DNA of 28,083 nucleotides, taken from contig CAZEWY010000021.1 in the NCBI GenBank assembly GCA_964515945.1, positions 1-28,083 on the forward strand. Direction: 5' to 3'. The notes below the pieces were generated by a model. It searched no databases. It had not been told where the DNA came from and was given only the letters and a program-made list of their open reading frames with translations. The position numbers and the translations under genes were made by a program. The DNA comes from CAYQQJ01 sp964515945. GTDB taxonomy: Bacteria; Pseudomonadota; Gammaproteobacteria; Pseudomonadales; Cellvibrionaceae. This document shows positions 7,501 to 14,365 of the stretch, in pieces. Each line of letters starts with the position of its first letter. Position 1 is the stretch's first letter.

Positions 7501-8685
7501 ATGAGCAAAGTTGAGCGTTGGCTGCTGCCCGACGGCATTGAGGAAATACTGCCGAGGGAAGCGCAGCACGTTGAACATCTGCGTCGGCAGCTGCTGGATC
7601 TTTTCCACGGCTGGGGCTATGACCTGGTGATTCCACCGATGGTGGAGTTCACGGATTCGCTGCTGATTGGCCAGGGGCAGGATGTGGATATGCTTACCTG
7701 CAAGGTCACGGATCAGATGTCGGGCCGCAGCATGGGTATCAGAGCGGATATCACGCCCCAGGCGGCGCGTATGGACGCCCACAGTCTCAAGCGGGATGGC
7801 GTCAACCGCCTCTGTTACGCTGGCCATGTCATGTACAACAAGCCCAAGCAGCCGCTGGGCACGCGCACCCCTATCCAGGTCGGTGTGGAGCTGTTCGGTG
7901 AGCCGGGCCTCGACGCCGATATTGAAGTGATTTCGCTGCTGCTGGAAACCTTGCGCAGCGCCCGTTTACCCGCCCTCTGTATTGATCTCGGCCATGTCGG
8001 TATCTACCGCGCCCTGGCCGAGGCCGCCGGTTTGACCGACGAGCAGGAGCATCAGTTATTTGGACTGCTGCAGGCCAAGGCAATGACCGACATCAAAAAC
8101 TGGGTTGCCGAACATGTCCAGGATGACAAGGCGGCAGGGTGGTTTCTGGCCCTGCCACAATTATCCGGCAATGCCAGTACCATTGCCCGGGCGCAGGCCG
8201 CCTTTGAAGAAGCGCCGGCGGAAGTCGCCGCCGCGCTGGATGAATTGCAGCTGGTCGCGGAGATCATTGGCCAGCGCTATCCCGAAGCACAGCTGTATTT
8301 TGACCTGAGCGAGCTGCGCGGCTATCAGTATCTGACAGGGATGGTGTTTGCCGCCTTTGCGCCCGGTGTGGGCAACGCTATTGCCCGGGGTGGTCGCTAC
8401 GATCATATCGGCGAAGTCTTCGGCCGTGCCCGCTCGGCAACCGGCTTCGCCGCCGAACTGGTGGCGCTGCAACGTCTGGGTCAGGCTGCAACCCCCGATT
8501 CGCCTGGGATCTTTGCCCCGGTGTCCGATAATCCCGAGCAGTGGCAGGCAATTCAGGCGTTGCGCCTAGCGGGGGAGCGGGTCATATCTGGTTTGGCTTC
8601 GCAGCCGGCGCCCGCGGATTTTCAGGGCTGTGATCGGCAACTGGTTGAACAAGACGGCGTATTTACAACAATTCCATTAGCTTGA
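7501..8685 (+). CDS. hisZ: ATP phosphoribosyltransferase regulatory subunit HisZ
   Basis: HisZ is a catalytically inactive histidyl-tRNA-synthetase paralogue. It binds the short form of HisG to build the active, histidine-inhibited first enzyme of histidine synthesis. The 394-residue product shows the class II synthetase-like fold: WLLPDGIEEILPREA at the start, a motif-2-like RADITPQAARMDAH near residue 82, and ARGGRYDHIGEVFGRARSATGF near 300. It lacks the C-terminal anticodon-binding domain of true HisRS and is of the expected size. The start ATG has a GGCGGGA-like ribosome-binding site. hisG is not in this window, which is normal because hisZ commonly sits beside purA in Pseudomonas relatives. 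purA starts 50 bases later and is probably co-transcribed. Confidence 0.94.
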   Translation: MSKVERWLLPDGIEEILPREAQHVEHLRRQLLDLFHGWGYDLVIPPMVEFTDSLLIGQGQDVDMLTCKVTDQMSGRSMGIRADITPQAARMDAHSLKRDGVNRLCYAGHVMYNKPKQPLGTRTPIQVGVELFGEPGLDADIEVISLLLETLRSARLPALCIDLGHVGIYRALAEAAGLTDEQEHQLFGLLQAKAMTDIKNWVAEHVQDDKAAGWFLALPQLSGNASTIARAQAAFEEAPAEVAAALDELQLVAEIIGQRYPEAQLYFDLSELRGYQYLTGMVFAAFAPGVGNAIARGGRYDHIGEVFGRARSATGFAAELVALQRLGQAATPDSPGIFAPVSDNPEQWQAIQALRLAGERVISGLASQPAPADFQGCDRQLVEQDGVFTTIPLA

Positions 8686-8735
8686 GACGCGCAGGCCGCG
8701 TCCAAACACTATTCACCGCAAGAGTTTTTATATCC

Positions 8736-10040
8736 ATGGGCAAGAATGTAGTCGTATTGGGCACCCAATGGGGTGACGAGGGCAAGGGCAAGATCGTCGA
8801 CCTGCTGACCGAAGAGGTTGCCTATGTGGCGCGCTTCCAGGGCGGGCACAACGCTGGTCACACCCTGGTGATCGACGGCAAAAAAACCGTCCTCCACCTG
8901 ATTCCGTCGGGTGTTCTGCGCGAGGGTGTGACCTGCCTGATCGGCAATGGCGTGGTGCTGGCGCCGGATGCGCTCATGAAGGAAATTATTGAACTGGAAG
9001 CACAGGGTGTCTCGGTGCGCGATAACCTGCGTCTGTCCCCCGCCTGTCCGCTGATTCTCCCGTTTCACGTCGCGCTCGATCAGGCCCGCGAAAGTGCCCG
9101 GGGCAACGACAAGATAGGCACTACAGGCCGTGGCATTGGCCCCGCCTACGAAGACAAGGTCGCACGGCGCGGTCTGCGCCTGGGCGACATGTTGTGCCCG
9201 GAGCGTTTTGCCACCAAGCTCAGGGAAGTGCTGGACTATCACAACTTCACGCTGGAACACTACCATGGTGTCAGTCCTTTGGACTTTGACCAGGTGCTGG
9301 CGGAATCCCTGCGATTGGCGGAAGAACTCAAACCGATGATCGCGGACGTTACCGCCATACTGCACCAGGCCCGTGATGCCGGCCAGAGCATCATGTTCGA
9401 AGGCGCCCAGGGTTCTCTGCTGGATATTGACCACGGTACCTACCCCTTTGTCACCTCCTCCAACACCACGGCGGGGGGCACGGCCACGGGTTCCGGTTTC
9501 GGTCCCCTCTACCTGGACTATGTTCTCGGTATCACCAAGGCTTATACCACGCGCGTGGGTTCAGGCCCCTTTCCCACTGAACTCGGCTGCGAGGTGGGTC
9601 AGCATCTGGGTGAAAAGGGACACGAATTCGGTGCCACCACTGGCCGCCAGCGTCGCACGGGCTGGTTTGATGCCGTGGCGGTACGCCACGCCGTGCTGAT
9701 CAACAGTATCAGCGGCCTCTGCCTGACCAAGCTCGACGTGCTCGACGGCCTGAGGGAAGTCAAGATCTGCGTGGGCTATGAGGACGCGGAAGGTAAGCGA
9801 ATTGGCATTCCCTTCGATGTCGAAGGCTGGAACAACGTTCGTCCAATCTATGAAACCATGAACGGCTGGCAGGAATCGACCGTGGGTGCAAAAACCATGG
9901 AGGCCCTGCNNNNNNNNNNGCCACCGGCTGCCCGTGCTTATATTCACCGCCTGGAAGAACTGGCCGGTGTGCCCGTGGACGTGATTTCCACCGGACCGGA
10001 CCGCGTGGAAACTATTGTACTGCGGCACCCTTTTGCGTAA
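8736..10040 (+). CDS. purA: Adenylosuccinate synthetase (interrupted by a 10-N assembly gap)
   Basis: PurA joins IMP and aspartate using GTP, the first committed step from IMP to AMP. Signatures include GTQWGDEGKGKIVD at the N terminus (P-loop), the GGHNAGHTLV block, GTTGRGIGPAYEDK, GAQGSLLDIDHGTYPFVTSS and the C-terminal DVISTGPDRVETIVLRHPF. The ATG at 8736 gives the canonical MGKNVVVLGTQWGDEG; an in-frame GTG/TTG-type extension back to 8682 overlaps hisZ and adds 18 unrelated residues. Ten Ns at 9910-9919 interrupt the codons after EAL. As written the protein is 434 residues; closing the gap on a 2-base GC overlap gives EALPPAARAYI and 430 residues, the usual family length. The gene is almost certainly intact in the organism. 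Only a weak ribosome-binding site is visible. Confidence 0.96.
   Translation: MGKNVVVLGTQWGDEGKGKIVDLLTEEVAYVARFQGGHNAGHTLVIDGKKTVLHLIPSGVLREGVTCLIGNGVVLAPDALMKEIIELEAQGVSVRDNLRLSPACPLILPFHVALDQARESARGNDKIGTTGRGIGPAYEDKVARRGLRLGDMLCPERFATKLREVLDYHNFTLEHYHGVSPLDFDQVLAESLRLAEELKPMIADVTAILHQARDAGQSIMFEGAQGSLLDIDHGTYPFVTSSNTTAGGTATGSGFGPLYLDYVLGITKAYTTRVGSGPFPTELGCEVGQHLGEKGHEFGATTGRQRRTGWFDAVAVRHAVLINSISGLCLTKLDVLDGLREVKICVGYEDAEGKRIGIPFDVEGWNNVRPIYETMNGWQESTVGAKTMEALXXXXPPAARAYIHRLEELAGVPVDVISTGPDRVETIVLRHPFA
9910..9919. other. Assembly gap of 10 Ns inside purA
   Basis: Ten consecutive Ns. The left flank ends CTGC and the right flank begins GCCACCGG, so the flanks share a terminal GC. The Ns look like a fixed-size placeholder between two contig ends that really overlap, not ten missing bases. 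Confidence 0.97.
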
Positions 10041-10135
10041 CGTTGGTTGATGTCAGACCGTATCTGATCGGAGTTTTGTGCATGCGAGCCGTTTGGCACC
10101 AGGGTGGACCTTTCGAAACCGCATGCTATAAGTAA

Positions 10136-10404
10136 CTCAAGTTTCGGAGTTCGTAAGAGTTCTTGACGCCGCCACGCAGGAGTTTTAGCGCCGGTCCGCT
10201 TCGGGGTAGGGCTTTCTGGAAACGCCGTGAACCCATCCATGGGGGCTCCGACGCGCATGGACGCGCTAATGCCGCGATGGCAGGGATGCCAGAGAGCGGC
10301 CACACGAGGTCCCTCTCGTGAGGGTTCCAGAAAGCCCTACCCCAAATCGAACCTCACTGTATGCCAAGCGTTAAGTATGGAATTATTGAACTCCGAAGCT
10401 TGAG
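10136..10404. repeat. Nested inverted-repeat, MITE-like element (outer 17-bp repeats)
   Basis: The 433-base gap between purA and the DUF4212 gene (10041-10473) holds no convincing gene. Most of it is a nested palindromic element. The outer arms are CTCAAGTTTCGGAGTTC (10136-10152) and GAACTCCGAAGCTTGAG (10388-10404), complementary at 16 of 17 positions and 235 bases apart. They enclose a second, perfect inverted repeat listed separately. Terminal inverted repeats, a length of about 270 bases and no coding capacity resemble a miniature mobile element. I could not define a clean target-site duplication; ATAAG occurs near both ends but not immediately adjacent. A short minus-strand reading frame crosses it but looks like no protein. 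Confidence 0.7.
10203..10343. repeat. Intergenic hairpin repeat, copy 1 (long form with 51-base insert)
   Basis: A perfect 19-bp inverted repeat forms the stem (10203-10221 with 10325-10343, the right arm reading TTCCAGAAAGCCCTACCCC). Inside it are core 1 (10222-10249, containing GTGAACCCATCCATGG), a 51-base GC-rich module with its own small hairpins (10250-10300), and core 2 (10301-10326, containing the CACGAG/CTCGTG hairpin). Core 2 is identical over 26 bases to 27913-27938, and core 1 matches 27885-27912 at 24 of 28 bases, so this is a repeat family. The stem arms themselves are not the same sequence in the two copies. Confidence 0.9.
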
Positions 10405-10473
10405 ATAATAAGAATGATATTGTTTTCCTTGCCATACCCACCGGGTGTTTAAAAAATAATAAAGGAGAATTTC

Positions 10474-10743
10474 ATGGCCTTTACCAATAAAGATCACGCC
10501 AATCGCTACTGGCGGTCCAATATCCGACTGATGCTGATATTGCTGAGCATCTGGTTCCTCGTGTCCTATGGCTTCGGTATTTTGCTGGTCGACTGGCTCA
10601 ACCAGTTTCGTTTTTTCGGTTTCAAGCTTGGCTTCTGGTTCTCTCAGCAGGGGTCCATTTATATCTTTCTGCTGCTGATCCTCGTTTATGTCCTATGCAT
10701 GAATAAACTCGACCGCCAGTACGGCGTACACGAAAGCGATTGA
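10474..10743 (+). CDS. DUF4212 protein, small subunit of a sodium/solute symporter
   Basis: An 89-residue inner-membrane protein of the DUF4212 family, annotated in relatives as the small partner of an ActP-like sodium:solute symporter. Two transmembrane helices are visible, about residues 17-41 (IRLMLILLSIWFLVSYGFG region) and about 55-78. The short basic start contains the family-typical HANRYWRSNIRLM, and the tail ends MNKLDRQYGV. An AAGGAG ribosome-binding site lies 6 bases before the ATG. The large symporter gene begins 24 bases downstream, so the two form an operon. The pairing is a recognised one; the transported substrate is not established from sequence, although acetate and other short carboxylates are often proposed for the relatives. 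Confidence 0.88.
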   Translation: MAFTNKDHANRYWRSNIRLMLILLSIWFLVSYGFGILLVDWLNQFRFFGFKLGFWFSQQGSIYIFLLLILVYVLCMNKLDRQYGVHESD

Positions 10744-10767
10744 CGTCACTGAGGAGAGGACCGGACT

Positions 10768-12474
10768 ATGGATTTACAGACAACAACACTACTCATCGTC
10801 GGCTTGAGCTTCCTGCTTTATATCGGCATCGCCATATGGGCGAAAGCCGGCTCCACCCGCGATTTTTATGTGGCGGGCGGCGGCGTTCACCCCGTTGCCA
10901 ACGGCATGGCCACCGCCGCCGACTGGATGTCCGCGGCCTCGTTCATATCAATGGCTGGATTGATCTCCTTTCTGGGCTACGACGGCGGCGTTTATCTGAT
11001 GGGCTGGACCGGCGGCTACGTATTGCTGGCCATGTGCCTGGCACCTTACCTGCGCAAGTTCGGCAAATTCACCGTGCCGGACTTTATTGGTGACCGCTAC
11101 TATTCACAGACGGCGCGTATGGTGGCAGTCTTGTGCGCTATCTTCGTCTGCTTCACCTATGTCGCCGGGCAGATGCGCGGGGTCGGTGTGGTCTTCTCGC
11201 GCTTCCTGGAAGTGGATATCACCACTGGCGTGGTGATCGGCATGGCCGTGGTATTTTTCTATGCCGTGCTGGGTGGCATGAAAGGCATTACCTATACCCA
11301 GGTCGCACAATACTGCGTATTGATTTTCGCTTATCTGGTACCTGCGGTATTCATTTCCATCATGATGACCGGCCACGTAATTCCGCAATTCGGTTTCGGT
11401 GCGGAGCTGGCCGACGGGTCGGGTACTTTTCTCCTGGACAAGCTCGATGGCCTGAGCCAGGAACTCGGTTTCAATGCCTATACCGATGGTAAAAAATCGA
11501 CCATCGATGTCTTCTTCATTACCGCGGCTCTGATGCTGGGAACGGCGGGCCTGCCTCACGTAATAGTGCGCTTCTTTACCGTGCCCAGAGTGCGCGATGC
11601 CCGCTCCTCAGCCGGCTGGGCGCTGCTGTTTATCGCCATCCTTTATACCACGGCACCGGCCGTTGCCTCTTTTGCCCGGGTTAACATGATCAACACCATT
11701 AACGGCCCCGAGGCCCAAGGCACGCTGTACGAGGAAGCGCCGGGCTGGATACGGAACTGGGAGCAGACGGGTCTTATCAGCTGGGAAGACGAGAACCGTG
11801 ACCAGCACATGTTTTATTCCGGCGATGAACGCAACGAAATGGCGATTGATGCAGACATTATGGTACTGGCCAATCCCGAGATCGCCCGCCTGCCAATATG
11901 GGTGATTGCCCTCGTTGCCGCCGGCGGCATAGCCGCGGCCCTGTCGACTTCAGCCGGTTTGCTGCTGGTGATCTCCACTTCCATATCCCACGATCTGTTG
12001 AAACGCAACCTGATGCCAAACATTACCGACCGCCAGGAGTTGCACTTTGCGCGCATCGCCGCCGCCGTCGGCATTTGCATAGCGGGTTATCTCGGTATCA
12101 ACCCGCCGGGCTTCGTCGCTCAGGTGGTGGCCTTCGCGTTCGGCCTTGCCGCCTCGTCATTTTTCCCCGCGATTATTCTGGGGATTTTCAGTAAACGCAT
12201 GAACAAGGAAGGGGCCATTGCGGGTATGTTGAGCGGACTCGTATTTACCGCCGCTTATATCATTTATTTCAAGTTTGTTAACCCCGCCGCCAATCACGCG
12301 GACAATTGGTTTTTCGGAATTTCACCGGAGGGCATAGGGACGCTTGGCATGCTGCTGAATTTTGCCGTGGCTTTGACGGTGAGTCGCTTTACACCGGCGC
12401 CGCCAGTGAGGGTGCAGGAATTGGTGGAAACAATTCGCTTCCCGTCGGGGGCGGGCAGGGCCGCAGTGCACTGA
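10768..12474 (+). CDS. Sodium:solute symporter family protein (ActP-related, VC_2705 type)
   Basis: A 568-residue polytopic membrane transporter of the SSS family with about 13 predicted helices. The early segment DFYVAGGGVHPVANGMATAADWMSAASFISMAGL is the family signature that shapes the sodium and substrate site. A hydrophilic insertion at about residues 308-368 (from NTINGPEAQG to MVLANPEIARLP) is characteristic of the subfamily that pairs with DUF4212 proteins. A GAGGAGAGG ribosome-binding site precedes the ATG. It probably imports an organic acid with sodium; the substrate is inferred only from similarity to ActP. The acetyl-CoA synthetase, nucleotidyltransferase or exonuclease genes that often accompany this transporter are absent here. 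A REP hairpin begins 18 bases after the stop. Confidence 0.9.
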   Translation: MDLQTTTLLIVGLSFLLYIGIAIWAKAGSTRDFYVAGGGVHPVANGMATAADWMSAASFISMAGLISFLGYDGGVYLMGWTGGYVLLAMCLAPYLRKFGKFTVPDFIGDRYYSQTARMVAVLCAIFVCFTYVAGQMRGVGVVFSRFLEVDITTGVVIGMAVVFFYAVLGGMKGITYTQVAQYCVLIFAYLVPAVFISIMMTGHVIPQFGFGAELADGSGTFLLDKLDGLSQELGFNAYTDGKKSTIDVFFITAALMLGTAGLPHVIVRFFTVPRVRDARSSAGWALLFIAILYTTAPAVASFARVNMINTINGPEAQGTLYEEAPGWIRNWEQTGLISWEDENRDQHMFYSGDERNEMAIDADIMVLANPEIARLPIWVIALVAAGGIAAALSTSAGLLLVISTSISHDLLKRNLMPNITDRQELHFARIAAAVGICIAGYLGINPPGFVAQVVAFAFGLAASSFFPAIILGIFSKRMNKEGAIAGMLSGLVFTAAYIIYFKFVNPAANHADNWFFGISPEGIGTLGMLLNFAVALTVSRFTPAPPVRVQELVETIRFPSGAGRAAVH

Positions 12475-12492
12475 TGGACGCCAGTCTTGATT

Positions 12493-12536
12493 GTCGGGTT
12501 GCGATGCTCGCAGGACTCGCATCTAACCCGACCTAC
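12493..12536 (-). repeat. REP element (GTAG type) after the symporter gene
   Basis: On the minus strand this reads GTAG followed by GTCGGGTT, a GATGC/GCATC inner stem, then AACCCGAC. The outer 8-bp stem is GTCGGGTT (12493-12500) with AACCCGAC (12525-12532), and the inner stem is 12503-12507 with 12519-12523. A 5' GTAG head next to an imperfect palindrome is the hallmark of the REP elements mobilised by RAYT transposases in gammaproteobacteria. No RAYT gene is in the window. The element may also act as a transcript 3' end between the symporter and the convergent DUF481 gene. Confidence 0.8.
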
Positions 12537-12638
12537 GGGTAACGATTCTTAATCGAATGCACGAAAATAGTTTGCAATTAGGAGAGATTTTCAAAACCGT
12601 CACGAGAGGCGTGCCTATAAAACAAGTCGTAAATACGG

Positions 12639-13430
12639 CTATAGGTTGTACACGAGGTTGATAAAGGTGGTGGTATCCATTTTCTCCTTGTCCGGCGCCA
12701 CTTCGCTGTTGTGGAAAATGCTGTAGCCCACCTTCATTTGCAGGGTGTCGCTGATACTTGTCGTCAGTGAGGTCTCTGAAATCGTGCGGGTGTTATCAGA
12801 GCCGGATTCGACACTGATATCCTGCGCGAAGGTGGCCGATTCCGATATCATCCACAAAAACTTGAGAGCGCCGCGTACCATAAAGCCGCTCTCGATCTCT
12901 ATGGTGTTGATCTCGGTTACTCGCTCGCCGCGAAAATAGCCAGGACCAATTTCCACGTCCAAATGCATATCGGGCTTGTCCAGCCAGCGATTGCCGTAAC
13001 CCGCAGACGCCGTGGTGTATTTTTCAAACGCGCCAAATTCATCATGTGTATATGATGCCATAACAAAAAGTTTCGAATTCTCCTCCTCCAACTTGTACGC
13101 GCTTTGCGCGGACAGGAAATATTTTTCCGCCGTTTTTTCGGACGTTTCCGTGCCATCCGCCAGGGTTATTTGATCTTTTTTAAAAAGAACACTTGCTACA
13201 TACTGGTTTTGCCAGCGTTCCCATTCATGGGTAACGTCCACCTTGCTTTGAACCGAAAGGGTTTCAGTGTTGCCGCTGGTGGAAATGGCACCGAGTTCGA
13301 TGGCGGTGCGCCAGGGTTGCTCGACAATGACCTGGGCGGAAGCCGTCGTGCTGGCTGCACTGGCCACAGTAACCAATAAATATTGAAGGAAATGATTCCG
13401 ATTGCCTCGGATTTGAAAACTTGTTGTCAT
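12639..13430 (-). CDS. DUF481 family outer-membrane beta-barrel protein (YdiY-like)
   Basis: A 263-residue exported protein of the DUF481 family, which are salt- or acid-induced outer-membrane barrels of unknown function. A signal peptide is visible (hydrophobic LLVTVASAASTTASAQ, likely cleaved after about residue 33). The mature part begins with the characteristic ELGAISTSGNTETLSVQSKVD segment, and alternating hydrophobic and polar strands follow. It ends TFINLVYNL, an aromatic and aliphatic beta-strand end typical of outer-membrane proteins. It lies convergent to the symporter gene and downstream of the membrane-protein gene at 13574-14128 on the same strand, with a 143-base spacer containing a palindrome that may be an operator. 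An AGG about 6 bases before the ATG serves as a weak ribosome-binding site. Confidence 0.87.
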   Translation of the reverse strand: MTTSFQIRGNRNHFLQYLLVTVASAASTTASAQVIVEQPWRTAIELGAISTSGNTETLSVQSKVDVTHEWERWQNQYVASVLFKKDQITLADGTETSEKTAEKYFLSAQSAYKLEEENSKLFVMASYTHDEFGAFEKYTTASAGYGNRWLDKPDMHLDVEIGPGYFRGERVTEINTIEIESGFMVRGALKFLWMISESATFAQDISVESGSDNTRTISETSLTTSISDTLQMKVGYSIFHNSEVAPDKEKMDTTTFINLVYNL

Positions 13431-13503
13431 AAGAGACCTGGAAAATTGTATGAGCTGGCGTGTGACGAGTACCGGATAAGCAAAAAGATGCCCTAGGCAC
13501 CGG

Positions 13504-13518
13504 TTGTAATTTTTACAA
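13504..13518. promoter_or_regulatory. Candidate operator, TTGTAA-N3-TTACAA palindrome
   Basis: TTGTAATTTTTACAA is a perfect dyad with 6-base half-sites and a 3-base spacer, 74-88 bases upstream of the DUF481 start. The inner TGTAA-N3-TTACA is shared with 21569-21581 upstream of the FN3-like secreted protein gene. The regulator is unknown. It could be a chance AT-rich palindrome. Confidence 0.35.
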
Positions 13519-13543
13519 AACGTTGTCAGCTTGCGTGATATCT

Positions 13544-13561
13544 CCGCCCCGTTTGGGGCGG
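13544..13561 (-). terminator. GC-rich hairpin downstream of the membrane-protein gene (possible terminator)
   Basis: A perfect 7-bp stem, CCGCCCC/GGGGCGG with a 4-base loop, lies 13 bases past the stop of the minus-strand gene at 13574-14128. No T run follows in either direction, so termination without another factor is uncertain. Confidence 0.4.
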
Positions 13562-13573
13562 AAGGAAATATAA

Positions 13574-14128
13574 CTAAGGTAGGCTGTGAATGACGTCGTG
13601 GAAAGACCGTCGCAGGTGAATAAACAGACTCGGCTCTGATTTACCGGTACCAGCCCGTTTGACCTGCGGATATCGCGACACTGCCTGATCCATGATCATG
13701 CGCTCACCATCGTCAATATCGACAAAAAGTACATGCTGGCCATTTTCCAGCTGTTCCTGAAAACGTTTGACTTCGGGGTGTGGGTGATGGGCGCCTATAA
13801 GACCGCCTTCCCAAGTACAGAAACCGAGTATGACAACGGCCAGAAATAGAATGGGTACCGCCCACACAGTATCCATAAGGCCCGTGATGAGTGCTACCAA
13901 AAGTATCAGGAAAGCCAGCGCCAGGCCGACAAGAGCTCCCTTGATGCCGGCGCGAACCATGTCTTTCTTTGCCAGAGGTTCCACCTCATTCAAATGGTGG
14001 GTACTGACCTGGGCGTCCTGTTCGCTGAGCAGGTGAATGCGCTCGGTGTCGACACCGCCTGCGTGCAGGTCGTCGTGGAGCCGTTCCAGGGTGTCAAGGT
14101 CGTCGCCGATATAGTAGTAGCGATTCAT
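13574..14128 (-). CDS. Conserved protein with two membrane helices, function unknown
   Basis: A 184-residue protein starting MNRYYYIGDDLDTLERLHDDL. The soluble N-terminal region (residues 1-57) ends near the VEPLAKKDMVRAG stretch. Two transmembrane helices follow, about 58-80 (a glycine/alanine-rich hairpin, IKGALVGLALAFLILLVALI) and about 87-107 (AVPILFLAVVILGFCTWEGG). A soluble C-terminal half contains HVLFVDIDDGERMIMDQAVSRYP. I recognise it as resembling a widespread pseudomonad family with the same FCTWEGGLIG block, sometimes given unreliable NAD/FAD-related names; no function can be assigned. The start at 14128, with GGAG 7 bases upstream, is better supported than one at 14173, which has no such site. 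It is divergent from the cyclase-fusion gene across 237 bases in which I find no clear promoter. Confidence 0.8.
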   Translation of the reverse strand: MNRYYYIGDDLDTLERLHDDLHAGGVDTERIHLLSEQDAQVSTHHLNEVEPLAKKDMVRAGIKGALVGLALAFLILLVALITGLMDTVWAVPILFLAVVILGFCTWEGGLIGAHHPHPEVKRFQEQLENGQHVLFVDIDDGERMIMDQAVSRYPQVKRAGTGKSEPSLFIHLRRSFHDVIHSLP

Positions 14129-14365
14129 ACTGCACTCCCGATTTTGTTCTTTGGTTTCAGTATGGTGTAGCAAGAACTATTCCGCAACTCGAAGATTGTC
14201 GGCGCCTGGGGTATACTCCCTGAGTCCTCCGTCGTTGCGCATTCCGAGCGCGGAAAAGCGACCGTTTCCCAATATTAATTTTCGCTGCTTTAACAGACGG
14301 TGCTGGAATTACTGGTCTGGCTCCATGCAGACCAAGCTCTATCAGGAATTATTTGGAGCTCGCTT

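Noticed and set aside
10053..10067. TCAGA/TCTGA hairpin as a purA terminator
   Set aside because: The stem is only 5 bp and the following sequence has a T run of four bases at a distance; too weak to call.
10041..10135. A tRNA-Leu after purA, as found in Pseudomonas
   Set aside because: I looked for a T-loop (GGTTCRANTCC) and a terminal acceptor stem with CCA in this region and found none.
9944..10303. A 119-codon minus-strand reading frame through the post-purA repeat
   Set aside because: It overlaps the 3' end of purA and the hairpin repeat, has no ribosome-binding site, and the translated repeat shows no domain. It is a typical false gene in repeats of this kind.
14190..14220. TATACT at 14212-14217 as the promoter of the pentapeptide-cyclase gene
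   Set aside because: The -10 is good, but no -35-like hexamer lies at proper spacing; left as unproven.
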